Counted from the stretch's first letter, positions 16,208 to 25,786 are shown. The stretch is DNA of 64,000 bases from Flavisolibacter ginsengisoli DSM 18119 (GCF_900129295.1 NZ_FQUU01000022.1:1-64000); one strand, 5' to 3'. Numbers and translations are program-made. Notes: generated by a model not told the origin, from the sequence alone.

Positions 16208-17802
16208 TTCCCGTATACCTCCAGCAATTGCTTTAGATCCTCAAGGGTATTGATTTCTTCAGGTGTTTTATCTTTTCTCCACCTGCTGATACGTGGAAAT
16301 CGTAGGGCCACTCCCGATTTATGCCTGTTACTGGCAGCAATACCTTCAAAAGCGATCTCAAATACCAGCTCTGGCTTAACAGTTCTGACAGGGCCAAACT
16401 TCTCTAAAGAATTGCGTTTTACAAAAGCGTCCACTTGTGCAAATTCCTTGTCCGTCAATCCTGAATAGGCCTTTGTGAATGCAATTAGTTTGTCTCCATC
16501 TTTCACTGCGAATGTATAGTCTGTATAAAGATTACTTCTTCTTCCGGCGCCTTTTTGTGCATAGATCATCACTGCATCAATGGTTAGTGGGTCGATCTTC
16601 CATTTCCACCAGTCGCCTCTTTTTCGGCCAACCTGGTAGGTAGATTGTTTTTTCTTCAACATAAAACCTTCAGCACCCAGTTCACGTGAAGATTCCCTAA
16701 GCCTTGCCAGTTCTTCCCAATTACTAAAGGGAACTATGGGTGATATGATCAAAGAAGGATGATTAGTGGCCGCAATGACCTCTTCCAGTTGTGATCTTCT
16801 TTCTTCCAATGGCCTGTCACGCCAGTCCTCTCCATTGTATTCCAGCAGGTCGTAGGCAAAGAATGCAATAGGGACTTCCTGTAGTTGTTTTTTGGTGATA
16901 TTCTTCCTTCCAATCCTGGTTTGTAACAATGCAAATGGTAAAGGTTTTTGGTCCACGGAAGGAATGATCTCGCCATCTATGGCTATTCCATCCGGCAGTA
17001 CCTGTGCCAATGAATGATATTCTGGAAACTTTTCAGTCATCAATTCTTCGCCCCGGCTCCATACAAAAAGCTCCTGGTTTCTTTTGATGACCTGGCCACG
17101 GATGCCATCCCATTTCCATTCGGCCTGCCAGTCTTTAGGGTCACCTAATTGGCTAACATCTTCTTCTATAGCATAAGCCAGGTAGAAAGGATAAGGTTTT
17201 GAAAAATCGGTATTGAGTGAATGCTCACTTAAGAGTTCATCGAAAGTTATGGTAGATGGATCCCAATTGCCACTGATGCGATGCGCAATCACTGATGAAT
17301 CCAGGTTGATTGTTTTTGCCAGGGCATTTACAATTACTTTTTGGGAAACTCCAATACGGAAGCCACCAGTGATCAGTTTATTGAAAACAAAGCGTTCAGC
17401 AAAGTTCATTTCCTTCCAGGCCTTCAGTATGAATTGTTTCTTTATTTCTTCAGCTTGTTTTTCAAGGTCCCGTAATTGTTCTATGTAAAGGTGTAATGGT
17501 TTTGAGGTATTGGGGGCATTTTCATTTCCGGGTAATAAAAGCGCTATGGTTTCGGCAAGATCTCCCACTGTATGATAGCTTTCTTCAAAGAGCCAAAAAG
17601 GTAAGTCCACCAGTTCAACGCAATAAGTGGCTAGCTGGGTAGTATTCACAGCTCTTTTGGGTCTCCTGCCGCTAAAAATGGCTATCACCCAAACCTTATC
17701 CTTATTGTCTGCATTATTGAAATAATGCATTAAGGCTTCCAGCTTATCATTGGTTTTCGTGCTGCTGCCTAACTTCATTACCAGTTCTGCAAACTCTCTC
17801 AT
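16204..17802 (-). CDS. ATP-dependent DNA ligase of the damage-response cluster
   Basis: The 532-residue protein has an N-terminal ligase DNA-binding domain (about 1-205), the nucleotidyltransferase domain with adenylated Lys230 in EWKWDGIRGQ, motif III-like FAYDLLEYNG, motif IV-like GAEGFMLKK and motif V-like WWKWK, then an OB-fold with FGPVRTVKPELVFEIAFEG. It seals nicks using ATP. This clade accompanies an exonuclease, a helicase and PdeM, and is distinct from the NAD-dependent replicative LigA expected elsewhere in the genome. One base separates it from the exonuclease stop, and its own stop overlaps the helicase start. Confidence 0.95.
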   Translation of the reverse strand: MREFAELVMKLGSSTKTNDKLEALMHYFNNADNKDKVWVIAIFSGRRPKRAVNTTQLATYCVELVDLPFWLFEESYHTVGDLAETIALLLPGNENAPNTSKPLHLYIEQLRDLEKQAEEIKKQFILKAWKEMNFAERFVFNKLITGGFRIGVSQKVIVNALAKTINLDSSVIAHRISGNWDPSTITFDELLSEHSLNTDFSKPYPFYLAYAIEEDVSQLGDPKDWQAEWKWDGIRGQVIKRNQELFVWSRGEELMTEKFPEYHSLAQVLPDGIAIDGEIIPSVDQKPLPFALLQTRIGRKNITKKQLQEVPIAFFAYDLLEYNGEDWRDRPLEERRSQLEEVIAATNHPSLIISPIVPFSNWEELARLRESSRELGAEGFMLKKKQSTYQVGRKRGDWWKWKIDPLTIDAVMIYAQKGAGRRSNLYTDYTFAVKDGDKLIAFTKAYSGLTDKEFAQVDAFVKRNSLEKFGPVRTVKPELVFEIAFEGIAASNRHKSGVALRFPRISRWRKDKTPEEINTLEDLKQLLEVYGK

Positions 17803-17803
17803 A

Positions 17804-18820
17804 TCAATCTTCTTCTAATTTAAGTTCTGCAGGTTCCAGTTCATCATCCCCATATTCTGTTTTCACTTCTTTGGCATTAATACCGTGTTCATTTAGATAA
17901 CGTGTAAACACAGCTTGAAAGCCATGTGTAGCATAGATGCATTCTGCTTCAGTTTCCCTGCAGGCCTGTAGCAGGCCGTTCCAGTCTGCATGATCACTTA
18001 AGGCAAAGCCTGCATCTGCATTTTTACGTCGGGCATTACCCCGTACCTGCATCCATCCACTGCAGATACCTATCTCGTAGGGAGCAAACCTGCGCAGCCA
18101 TGGTGAACCTTCCGCACTGGAAGGAGCAATGACCACTGCACCTTTCAATTCTTCTTTACTTGTTTCTGGTGTTACTCTTTGTACTGCAGGTAACTTCCAA
18201 CCGGCGTTTACTAATGCCATATGAATGTTATATACTGCTCCATGCACAAATATTTTATCTGTGACCTCAGCGATAGGGTGAAGCAATCTTTGGGCTTTGC
18301 CAAGGCTATAGGCAATTAAAACAGAGGTTTTAGAGACTTCCTGGTTCTTCCTGATCCAGTTTTGAACGTCAGTATATATTTCCGTTTGAGGCTTCCAGTT
18401 ATATATGGGTAGGCCAAATGTGGATTCTGTAATAAAGCTGTGGCATTTAACTGGCTCAAACTGCCCGCTGATACCATCATTTTCAATTTTGTAATCCCCG
18501 CTAACAACCCATATTTCGCCATTGCTTTCAATGCGCACCTGTGAGGAGCCAATGATATGGCCGGCAGGAAAGAGCGTGATTCGAACCCCATTCATATATA
18601 CCGGTTCATTCCATGCAATATCCTGGTAGGTATTGGGCCCAAGCCTTTGCTGTAAAATAGGCCTGGTATCATGGTGGCATAAATAATATTTGTTGCCCCA
18701 ACGGGCATGGTCACTATGGGCATGTGTAATAACAGCCTTATCTACTGGTCGCCAGGGATCTATATAGAAATCGCCCGCACGGCAATAAAGACCTTTATCA
18801 GTGAATTCAATCAAAGGCAT
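17804..18820 (-). CDS. Ligase-associated DNA exonuclease (metallo-beta-lactamase/beta-CASP fold)
   Basis: The metal-binding motif HAHSDHARWG (His33, His35, Asp37, His38) identifies a metallo-beta-lactamase hydrolase; FPAGHIIGSSQ and ISGDYK-like (VSGDYKIEND) blocks and the late LSDHADW motif agree with the SNM1/beta-CASP type. The family is annotated as the exonuclease of the ligase-associated cluster. The open frame reaches a TTG at 18841, but ATG 18820 (MPLIEFTDKGLYC) is the natural start. It is the first gene of the operon; the downstream ligase begins one base after its stop. Confidence 0.93.
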   Translation of the reverse strand: MPLIEFTDKGLYCRAGDFYIDPWRPVDKAVITHAHSDHARWGNKYYLCHHDTRPILQQRLGPNTYQDIAWNEPVYMNGVRITLFPAGHIIGSSQVRIESNGEIWVVSGDYKIENDGISGQFEPVKCHSFITESTFGLPIYNWKPQTEIYTDVQNWIRKNQEVSKTSVLIAYSLGKAQRLLHPIAEVTDKIFVHGAVYNIHMALVNAGWKLPAVQRVTPETSKEELKGAVVIAPSSAEGSPWLRRFAPYEIGICSGWMQVRGNARRKNADAGFALSDHADWNGLLQACRETEAECIYATHGFQAVFTRYLNEHGINAKEVKTEYGDDELEPAELKLEED

Positions 18821-18922
18821 GATTCTAAAGTTACTTAACAAGAATCCATAATCCTGCCAGTAATTGATAAAGGAATCTTGTATAAGATTGTTTAATTACA
18901 ATAAAAGGCTGCCTGGAAATAA

Positions 18923-20080
18923 TTAATTGACAATATTTCTTACCCGTCCGAATACCTTAATAAAGTACAGGTGACGGTTCTCAAAATAATCAAGGGACAT
19001 GGCAGCGCTGTCTTTAAAAACAGGCTGGATATCGAATTGTGTAAATACAGTATTGCCCTTTCGTGTGAGGTTTGAGGCTACATCTTTTTTAGTATCAAGC
19101 AGCAACAAGGCAAATCTCATGATGCTTTCGTACCCTCTGTAGAAAAGATCGGAAGGTTTATTGCTGTATTCATCTTCATATACATCAGAAAGCCTGTTTT
19201 CGAGTGTGGTTCCCTGGTTATAATAAAAAGGGGTAGTGTAAATAACTTCCAGGTTTTCAAACTTGCTGAAGTTCAATTTATCCCATGTTGGCATACCTAT
19301 TACCGTTTTGGAATAGGAAGGGCTTGTATTAGAAAGATTTAACGCCAGCCTTTGGGCAAAGACTTCATCCATAGAACCACCTATACAAACATTTTTCCTG
19401 GTGCTATCAAGGTGAGCTGCAAGTATCTCCGGAGTGAAGTTGCTGCCTACTTCAACTATTTTTATGGAAAGAGGTTTGCCAGAGGTGTTTTTTGAATATT
19501 CCAGGAAATGTTGTTTAATAAGGTCTTCCTGCTGGCCTGGTTTTCTGAACAATACAATGCGGTCCTGGCTATGGTATTTTTGTAGAAATTCATAAATGCC
19601 TTCAACATGTGCCTGTAACGTGGTGTTTAATATCACGAAATAAGGGTTATTGGTAATGCCTACATCGTTGGGCAGGGTGGTTGAAATAAATGGTATTTTT
19701 CTACGTAAAGCTTCCTGTGCAAGCATACGTGTTTCAGGGGCGTTAGAGTTGGCAATGACCATTTCTACATTGTTCAACTCAGGTTTGGCTAATTGTTGCG
19801 TCAATGATTGTTTCCCTCTTGAATCCAATATAAATACTTCTATTGGAGCCCCTCTTTTATTTAGGGAGTCCAGCGCATATTGCACTCCCTCGTAGTACTC
19901 AAGACCAGGAACCGAATAACGGGGGATATAGTTTTTATCCAACTGGATGCCAGTGCTATTAAAAACTGAATCGAGGTACAGAGGGGTAAATATGGCGATC
20001 TTATGGCGCTGAACAACTTGTCCAAACACTGAACAAGTTATAATAAGAGCCAGTAAAAGGGAAACATACTTTCTTTTCAT
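18923..20080 (-). CDS. Periplasmic-binding-protein-like (LivJ-type) exported protein
   Basis: A signal peptide (MKRKYVSLLLALIITCSVFGQ) precedes a type I periplasmic-binding fold: HKIAIFTPLYLDS, YYEGVQYALDSLNKRGAPIEVFILDS, a MVIANSNAPETRMLAQEA stretch, and ALLLLDT near the end. The fold is that of branched-chain amino-acid receptors. No permease or ATPase gene adjoins, so it may be a sensory or lipid/peptidoglycan-associated protein rather than a transporter part. The open frame begins with a TTG at 20086; ATG 20080 fits the signal peptide. The gene follows guaA with a 50-base gap on the same strand and may be co-transcribed. Confidence 0.8.
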   Translation of the reverse strand: MKRKYVSLLLALIITCSVFGQVVQRHKIAIFTPLYLDSVFNSTGIQLDKNYIPRYSVPGLEYYEGVQYALDSLNKRGAPIEVFILDSRGKQSLTQQLAKPELNNVEMVIANSNAPETRMLAQEALRRKIPFISTTLPNDVGITNNPYFVILNTTLQAHVEGIYEFLQKYHSQDRIVLFRKPGQQEDLIKQHFLEYSKNTSGKPLSIKIVEVGSNFTPEILAAHLDSTRKNVCIGGSMDEVFAQRLALNLSNTSPSYSKTVIGMPTWDKLNFSKFENLEVIYTTPFYYNQGTTLENRLSDVYEDEYSNKPSDLFYRGYESIMRFALLLLDTKKDVASNLTRKGNTVFTQFDIQPVFKDSAAMSLDYFENRHLYFIKVFGRVRNIVN

Positions 20081-20130
20081 AATCAATCTTTCGGTGATAC
20101 CACCATTTTATCCTACTAAATAACAGGATA

Positions 20131-21666
20131 TTATTCCCATTCAATAGTTGCAGGAGGTTTACTGCTGATGTCATAAACCACACGGTTGATACCCCTGACT
20201 GAGTTAATGATATCGTTGGATACATTGGCCAGGAAATCGTAAGGAAGATGAGCCCAGTCTGCTGTCATTCCATCTACACTGGTCACTGCTCTTAAGGCCA
20301 CAGTAAACTCATATGTCCTTTCATCACCCATAACCCCTACACTACGAACTGGCAATAAGATAGAACCTGCCTGCCAAACCGTTGCATATAAATTATGGTC
20401 TTTTAGCGCTTTAACATAAATATCGTCTGCTTTTTGAAGCAGCTTTACCTTTTCTTCTGTTACCTCACCTAAGATACGGATAGCCAAACCAGGACCGGGG
20501 AAAGGATGGCGGCTAATCATATCTTCAGGTATACCCAATTCAGTCCCTACTTTTCTAACTTCGTCTTTGAACAGGTTACGCAGGGGTTCTACAAGCGATA
20601 AATGCATTTTTTTAGGTAACCCTCCCACGTTGTGGTGAGATTTGATTGTTACCGATGGCCCATGAACAGAAACACTCTCAATGACATCAGGATAAATAGT
20701 GCCCTGCCCTAAAAAGGATACGCCTTTGATCTTTTTAGCTTCCTGTTGAAAGATCTCTATAAACAATTTTCCAATGGCCTTCCGTTTCTTTTCCGGGTCT
20801 GTTTTCCCTTTTAGCTTTTTATAAAAATCATCCTTTGCATCAATACCTTTTACGTTAAGCCCCAGCTTTTTATAGGTTTTTAAAACTGTTTCATATTCAT
20901 CTTTTCTAAGGACGCCATTATCAACAAAAATTCCATGCAGTTTGTCACCAACAGCCCGGCTGATTAGTGTTGCAGCCACTGTTGAATCCACACCACCACT
21001 TATGGCCATTACAACTTTATTATCACCTATTTGTTTTTTCAGGGCAGCAATTGTATCTGTAATAAAGTGAGCAGGTGTCCAGTCCTGGCTACAGCCACAG
21101 GTATGAACGAGAAAATTATGTAGTATCTTTTTTCCTTCAATGGAATGATATACTTCGGGATGGAACTGTAAGCCGTACAAAGGATGCTTTGCTGTTGCAT
21201 TGAGCTTAAACGCGGCCACGGGTATGCTGTCTGTCGTGGCTAATAATTCAAATCCTTCAGGAAGTTTTAATATAGAATCACCATGGCTCATCCACACTTG
21301 TGAAGAGGGTAGTAAATTATCAAGCAGCTTGTCTTCTTTTTCAAGGTGAAGAACGGCACGTCCATATTCTCTTTTATTACTTTTTTCAACCTTACCGCCA
21401 AACTGTTTAGCCGTAAGCTGGGCTCCATAGCAAATGCCAAGTACAGGTATTTTTTCTACCAGGGACGAAACGGGAACCTGGGGTGCATTTTCATCGTTTA
21501 CCGAAAAGGGCGAGCCGGATAATATGATACCTTTTAGTTCAGGCCCATATTCTATCGATTTGCTAAAAGGTTGTATCTCGCAGTAAACATTTGCTTCCCG
21601 GACCGCCCTGGCTATCAATTGCGTGTATTGGGAGCCAAAGTCAAGGATAAGTATCTTTTCTGTCAT
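20131..21666 (-). CDS. guaA: GMP synthase (glutamine-hydrolysing)
   Basis: The 511-residue protein converts XMP to GMP with ATP and glutamine. The class I amidotransferase domain comes first ([13 protein letters not shown]; nucleophile Cys79 in [16 protein letters not shown]), then the PP-loop ATP pyrophosphatase [12 protein letters not shown], and the dimerisation domain ending in KPPATIEWE. Length and all motifs match GuaA. It is divergent from the GIN-domain lipoprotein gene; 142 bases between them carry the promoters. Confidence 0.98.
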   Translation of the reverse strand: MTEKILILDFGSQYTQLIARAVREANVYCEIQPFSKSIEYGPELKGIILSGSPFSVNDENAPQVPVSSLVEKIPVLGICYGAQLTAKQFGGKVEKSNKREYGRAVLHLEKEDKLLDNLLPSSQVWMSHGDSILKLPEGFELLATTDSIPVAAFKLNATAKHPLYGLQFHPEVYHSIEGKKILHNFLVHTCGCSQDWTPAHFITDTIAALKKQIGDNKVVMAISGGVDSTVAATLISRAVGDKLHGIFVDNGVLRKDEYETVLKTYKKLGLNVKGIDAKDDFYKKLKGKTDPEKKRKAIGKLFIEIFQQEAKKIKGVSFLGQGTIYPDVIESVSVHGPSVTIKSHHNVGGLPKKMHLSLVEPLRNLFKDEVRKVGTELGIPEDMISRHPFPGPGLAIRILGEVTEEKVKLLQKADDIYVKALKDHNLYATVWQAGSILLPVRSVGVMGDERTYEFTVALRAVTSVDGMTADWAHLPYDFLANVSNDIINSVRGINRVVYDISSKPPATIEWE

Positions 21667-21808
21667 GTTATGTAAAAATAAGAAACCTGCCTGTAACCGT
21701 AAGGCTTACTAAAGATTGCAAAGTATAAAACGCCAGTATTGATTTAGAAATCTCAATTAGATTGTAACTTGCCTCAAGTGATAGTAGTCTAATACCAAAA
21801 CTATAAAT

Positions 21809-22531
21809 ATGAGGATCTCAAATATTGTTCTGGCAATAGTAATTATATCTGTAAGCTCCTGCCGCTATTTTGGCGGTGAACGTGTATATGGAGATGGCCA
21901 CATTGTAACACAACAAAGAAATACCGGCGGGTTTGAAAAGGTAGATGTCAGTGGCGGAATAAAGGTTCATGTACGCCAGGAAGCCTCTCCATCTGTGAAA
22001 CTGGAACTGGACCAGAACTTAATGGAATATATTGATGTATATACTGAAGGAAATACCCTGGTGATAAAGGAAAAGCAGGGCTATAATGTGCAGGCAACCA
22101 AGGATATAATAGTATATGTTGCAGCACCTGTGTTCAAAGACATTGATGTTTCAGGTGCCTGTGATATAATTGGGGATAACACCATTACCGGTAACCAGGA
22201 ATTGAATCTGCATGTCAGTGGTTCAGGTGATATTTTCATGGAAGTGGCCTTGCCTAAACTTTTTGCTGAAATATCCGGTAGTGGCAGTATCAACATCAAA
22301 GGCCAGGCAACCAATTTTTCTGCACATGTAAGTGGATCTGGTGATGTCAAATGTTTAGACCTTTCAACAGATGTTACGGAACTGGATCTCTCAGGTTCAT
22401 CAGATGCAGAAGTAAATGCCAATAAACAATTAAATATTGAAGCATCCGGCTCCAGCAGCATTACCTATAAAGGAAATGCAAGCGTTAATCAGAATATCTC
22501 CGGATCCGGAAGTGTAAAAAAGATAGGTTGA
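21809..22531 (+). CDS. GIN-domain (DUF2807) lipoprotein
   Basis: A short lipoprotein signal ends in ISVSSC (Cys18). The rest is a repetitive right-handed beta-type fold with recurrent VSGSGD, ISGSGS and LSGSSD turns, and begins with the usual FEKVDVSGGIKVHV block. This is the head GIN domain (DUF2807), frequent in Bacteroidota and described as a putative autotransporter-like adhesin, with no proven function. It should sit at the cell envelope. A terminator follows immediately. Confidence 0.9.
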   Translation: MRISNIVLAIVIISVSSCRYFGGERVYGDGHIVTQQRNTGGFEKVDVSGGIKVHVRQEASPSVKLELDQNLMEYIDVYTEGNTLVIKEKQGYNVQATKDIIVYVAAPVFKDIDVSGACDIIGDNTITGNQELNLHVSGSGDIFMEVALPKLFAEISGSGSINIKGQATNFSAHVSGSGDVKCLDLSTDVTELDLSGSSDAEVNANKQLNIEASGSSSITYKGNASVNQNISGSGSVKKIG

Positions 22532-22569
22532 TTTATTCCATCAAGGAACATTTAAGCCATTATATTTAT

Positions 22570-22594
22570 AACGAGATGCCACATCTCGTTTTTT
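22570..22594 (+). terminator. Rho-independent terminator abutting the lipid-kinase start
   Basis: A 9-bp perfect stem (aacgagatg at 22570-22578, catctcgtt at 22582-22590) with a 3-base loop is followed by T to 22594. The lipid-kinase ATG starts at 22595 with no gap. Confidence 0.8.
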
Positions 22595-23449
22595 ATGCCT
22601 GAAACTGTACAGCACATAGCACTAATATGCAATCCTACCGCAACCAATAAAAAGGCAGTTGAAGTTTGCAGAAAGGTTTCAACATTGCTTCAGGAAAGGA
22701 ATATTAAACATTCCATTTTTATTACTAAATGGCCTGCCGGCTGGGAAGGAATATCTGGTGCCTGGATCATAGGAGGGGATGGTACAGTAAATTATTTTAT
22801 CAACCAGTATCCCTATTGTTCCATTCCACTTTCAGTATTTGCAGGGGGAACAGGGAATGATCTTCATTGGATGTTATATGGTAAAACCGAAGTTATCTCC
22901 CAGGTAGATAGATTGCTTCAGGCAAGCCCCAGGCCAATAGATGCGGGGTTTTGTAATGGAACTCTTTTTTTGAATGGGGTAGGGATTGGTTTTGATGGGT
23001 CTATAGTAAAAGACCTTGCAGGCAAAAGCAAATGGCCCGGCAAAACCTCGTATTTTATTTCAATTATAAAGCATTTGTGGGGCTACAGGGAGCAACGGGG
23101 AAAGATCAATACTGGCGAAGAAAGAATGCAAGGCAAATATTTTCTTATCAGTGTTGCGAATGGACAACGTTATGGAGGTGGTTTTCAGGTGGCACCAAAA
23201 GCCTCTTTGAGCGATGGCTTACTGGATCTGAATGTTGTAAAAGAAATTGCTCCTATAAAAAGATTATGGTATTTACCAGTAATTGAACAAGGCCGGCATC
23301 TGGAACTTCCATTTGTAATGTATCGCCATGTTAAGGAAATAGAGATATCTTTTGAAACCATACAGCCAGCGCATATGGATGGGGAATATTTTGAAGCGAA
23401 GGAATTTAAAATAGAGATACTACCAAAACGCTTTTCTTTTGTTTATTAA
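22595..23449 (+). CDS. Diacylglycerol/lipid kinase family protein (YegS/LCB5 type)
   Basis: The 284-residue protein has the ATP-binding IIGGDGTVNYFIN motif and the AGGTGNDLHW motif of the DAGK catalytic domain, followed by DAGFCNGTLFLNGVGIGFDG and the C-terminal HMDGEYFEA block. It should phosphorylate a lipid substrate at the membrane; which one cannot be told. Its start directly abuts the terminator of the preceding gene, and no later Met gives a full domain, so the start is firm. Its last 30 bases overlap the rhomboid gene tail to tail. Confidence 0.92.
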   Translation: MPETVQHIALICNPTATNKKAVEVCRKVSTLLQERNIKHSIFITKWPAGWEGISGAWIIGGDGTVNYFINQYPYCSIPLSVFAGGTGNDLHWMLYGKTEVISQVDRLLQASPRPIDAGFCNGTLFLNGVGIGFDGSIVKDLAGKSKWPGKTSYFISIIKHLWGYREQRGKINTGEERMQGKYFLISVANGQRYGGGFQVAPKASLSDGLLDLNVVKEIAPIKRLWYLPVIEQGRHLELPFVMYRHVKEIEISFETIQPAHMDGEYFEAKEFKIEILPKRFSFVY

Positions 23450-24181
23450 TACCGGCTTCTTTTTCACAAACAATTTAACCAGGAACAGGCCAGCAATAAA
23501 ACCACCAATATGTGCTGCATAGGCCACGCCGCCTGTTTCTTCACCTAATGCACCCATACTGTTTATTAGCTGGAATAAGAACCAAATTCCAACTGCAATG
23601 AATGCAGGTACAGAAAAAATGCCAAATAAGATCCAAACATGTACACGCCGGCCTGGATGCTGTAAAATATATCCTCCCATTACACCCGAAATAGCACCCG
23701 ATGCACCAAGGCTGGGCATTAAAAGATTATGTCCCAGGTAGGCACTAAAAAGTACATGGCTCATACCTGCGATGACTCCACACAATAAATAAAATAGCAG
23801 GTAATTAAAATGACCCATATCGTTTTCCAGGTTGTCGCCAAAGATCCAGAGGAAGAGCATGTTGCCTGCTATATGGGCAATGCCACCATGCATGAACATA
23901 GAGGTTAGCAAGGTGAGGTAAACGGGTATATCGGTATGTTGCAGGCCTGGCATCTCAAACCGTTGATGTGTAACCGGGTCCATAAGAATTGTAGTACCAG
24001 TAATAATGTCCCTACCGCTAAGGATTTCGCCTGGGACTACAGAATAGGCATAAGTAAAATGCATATTATTACCCCAGTTTTGAAGAAAGACAAAGACAAT
24101 GATATTCAGGATGATCAGCAAATAATTGACGAGGGGTGTAATCTGCCTGTCCCTGTTATCATCTCCGATTGGTAGTAACAT
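23420..24181 (-). CDS. Rhomboid-family intramembrane serine protease
   Basis: The 253-residue protein has six or so membrane segments, with the family's HGGIAHIAGNMLFLWIFGDN block, the catalytic Ser in SLGASGAISGVMGGY and the catalytic His in AAHIGGFIAG. Rhomboids cut membrane helices of substrate proteins; the substrate is unknown. It starts with MLLPIGDDNRD, typical of Bacteroidota members. A terminator separates it from the upstream RRM gene, so it has its own promoter. Confidence 0.95.
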   Translation of the reverse strand: MLLPIGDDNRDRQITPLVNYLLIILNIIVFVFLQNWGNNMHFTYAYSVVPGEILSGRDIITGTTILMDPVTHQRFEMPGLQHTDIPVYLTLLTSMFMHGGIAHIAGNMLFLWIFGDNLENDMGHFNYLLFYLLCGVIAGMSHVLFSAYLGHNLLMPSLGASGAISGVMGGYILQHPGRRVHVWILFGIFSVPAFIAVGIWFLFQLINSMGALGEETGGVAYAAHIGGFIAGLFLVKLFVKKKPVLINKRKAFW

Positions 24182-24223
24182 TCTTTATTTTATTTTTCTG
24201 ATGCAAAGCTTATTCCCTTAAAT

Positions 24224-24247
24224 AAAAAAGTCCCTTAAAAGGGACTT
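24224..24247 (-). terminator. Rho-independent terminator of the RRM protein gene
   Basis: On the minus strand aagtccc and gggactt pair around a 6-base loop and are followed by a T run. It lies 24 bases beyond the RRM stop codon. Confidence 0.85.
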
Positions 24248-24270
24248 ATAGTTAGCTCGATGTATGAAGA

Positions 24271-24699
24271 TTAATAGCTGTCTCTGTATCCACCACCGCC
24301 GCTGCTGCTGCCACCGCGGTTGTATCCGCCGCCGCTTCCGCCACGGTTTCCACCACCGCCGAATCCACCGCCGCCGCCTTTCTTAAAGCCGCCGCCACCG
24401 CCGCTGCCGAAGCTTCTTTTCTTGAAGCCACCGCCGCCGCCGTTACCGCTGCCGCCTTCTTTAGGACGAGATTCGTTCACAACAAGGTTTCTTCCTTCAA
24501 TTTCGCTGCCGTTTAATTGTGCAATGGCTGCCTGCGCCTGTTCGTCATTAGGCATTTCAACAAAGCCAAAGCCCTTGCTGCGTTGTGTGAATTTGTCCAT
24601 TACGATCTTAGCAGATGCTACTTCACCGAATGGTGTAAACAAGTTGGCCAGATCCTGATCCTTCAGGCCCCAACTAAGGTTTCCTACGTAAATGTTCAT
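24271..24699 (-). CDS. RRM RNA-binding protein with Gly-rich tail
   Basis: The 142-residue protein has one RNA-recognition motif: RNP2 NIYVGNLSW at the start and RNP1 KGFGFVEM near residue 40. The tail from about residue 80 is made of Gly runs with Arg, Lys, Phe and Tyr (GGGGGFKKR, NRGGSGGGYNRGG) and ends in YRDSY, like RGG-type low-complexity tails. It is a cytoplasmic RNA chaperone-like protein; similar ones in Bacteroidota are post-transcriptional regulators. The longer frame from a GTG/TTG-type codon at 24795 is rejected because RNP2 begins at ATG 24699. About 245 bases of non-coding DNA precede it, possibly including a leader. Confidence 0.9.
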   Translation of the reverse strand: MNIYVGNLSWGLKDQDLANLFTPFGEVASAKIVMDKFTQRSKGFGFVEMPNDEQAQAAIAQLNGSEIEGRNLVVNESRPKEGGSGNGGGGGFKKRSFGSGGGGGFKKGGGGGFGGGGNRGGSGGGYNRGGSSSGGGGYRDSY

Positions 24700-24943
24700 T
24701 TGAGAAAAGTTTAAAAATAAAAAGTGTTTACAGCCATCAAGAAACCATGAACATTTTACGTAACGTTCAAAGGAACTGTGAAACTGAAAGAACACAAAAC
24801 GTAACGAATATAATGAAATAATGTTAATACCAAAATTTCCAAAATAAAAGATCTGTTCTGGGTTTAAGGACAGAATAAGATACTATTCAACAGCGATATT
24901 AAGTTAAAGGGTACTTCTAATATGAATAATGTGTATATGTAAC

Positions 24944-24974
24944 AAAAAAAGGTCCGCACTGATTAGTGCGGACC
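24944..24974 (-). terminator. Rho-independent terminator of the rpsF-rpsR-rplI operon
   Basis: A perfect 10-bp stem (ggtccgcact / agtgcggacc) with loop gatt is followed, on the minus strand, by seven T. Confidence 0.92.
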
Positions 24975-24995
24975 CTAAAGAAATAACTATCTGGT

Positions 24996-25442
24996 TTATT
25001 CAGCTACCACTTCAAATTCTACATCTGCATGATGTCCTGAACCGAAATCGATAGAAGCCTTATAAGTACCTAATTCTTTTACTTCCTCATTGATATGGAT
25101 CTTCTTGCGATCGATCTCATATCCTTTCTGATCACGTATAGCACGGCTGATCTGCAATGAAGTAACACTTCCGAAGATCTTTCCGCTGGTACCTGTTTTG
25201 GCACCAACCTTTAACGGGGCTTCCTGTAGTTTAGCAATTACACTGTTGATCTGTGCAAGCATCAGATCTTCCTTCTTCTTAGCCACTTTCAATCTTTCTT
25301 CCAGTTGTTTGCGATTAGAAGGATTTGCTTCAACGGCCAGGCGCTGGGGAATCAGGAAGTTACGGGCATAGCCGTTTCTAACTTTCACCAGTTCATTCTT
25401 ACCACCCAGGTTGTCTACGTCTTGAATTAAAATGATTTCCAT
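24996..25442 (-). CDS. rplI: 50S ribosomal protein bL9
   Basis: The product starts MEIILIQDVDNLGGKNELVKV, the classical L9 N-domain, followed by the long central helix (RKQLEERLKVAKKKEDL) and the C-domain with GKIFGSVTSLQI. bL9 binds 23S rRNA at the base of the L1 stalk. The open frame reaches a TTG at 25460, but ATG 25442 gives the family N-terminus. It is third in the rpsF-rpsR-rplI operon; two hairpins lie in the 77-base gap after rpsR. Confidence 0.97.
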   Translation of the reverse strand: MEIILIQDVDNLGGKNELVKVRNGYARNFLIPQRLAVEANPSNRKQLEERLKVAKKKEDLMLAQINSVIAKLQEAPLKVGAKTGTSGKIFGSVTSLQISRAIRDQKGYEIDRKKIHINEEVKELGTYKASIDFGSGHHADVEFEVVAE

Positions 25443-25461
25443 ATTACTTGTTTTAGCCAAC

Positions 25462-25504
25462 CCCGGTCAAACCGGGACTGTCCTCTCTTTATTTTCATAA
25501 AGAG
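25462..25504 (-). other. Two hairpins between rpsR and rplI
   Basis: Read on the minus strand, ctctttat/ataaagag (25504-25485, loop gaaa) comes first and cccggt/accggg (25476-25462, loop ttg) second. Neither is followed by a T run, so they are not classical terminators. They could slow ribosomes, protect mRNA ends or regulate bL9 translation. Confidence 0.55.
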
Positions 25505-25519
25505 GTTAGGTTAAAAATT

Positions 25520-25786
25520 CTATTTTAAAAGGTCTGTTACGAATGGTAATAATGCCATCTGGCGTGCCTTTTTAATAGCATCGCTCACCTTACGCTGGTA
25601 TTTTAAAGAATTACCTGTAATACGGCGTGGCAGCATTTTACCTTGTTCGTTCAGGAACTTTTTGAGGAACTCTACATCTTTGTAGTCAATATAGCGGATG
25701 CCATATTTCTTAAAACGGCAGAATTTCTTAGGACGCTTCTCGCTTTTAATAGCGGTCAGGTATTTAATTTCATTAGCTTTTGCCAT
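25520..25786 (-). CDS. rpsR: 30S ribosomal protein bS18
   Basis: The 88-residue protein has the S18 core [25 protein letters not shown] and the C-terminal block [29 protein letters not shown] in segments typical of the family. It forms a heterodimer with bS6 on the 30S platform. It lies 3 bases after rpsF and 77 bases before rplI. Confidence 0.98.
   Translation of the reverse strand: MAKANEIKYLTAIKSEKRPKKFCRFKKYGIRYIDYKDVEFLKKFLNEQGKMLPRRITGNSLKYQRKVSDAIKKARQMALLPFVTDLLK

Noticed and set aside
18577-18590. Sequence gattcgaacccc looking like a tRNA T-arm
   Set aside because: It is inside the exonuclease gene, and no acceptor stem or anticodon arm can be built around it.
24320-24658. Proline-rich frame opposite the RRM gene
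   Set aside because: It is the antisense reading of the glycine codons of the RRM protein tail.
24700-24795. N-terminal extension of the RRM protein
   Set aside because: The RNA-recognition motif begins exactly at ATG 24699; the extension has no family support.
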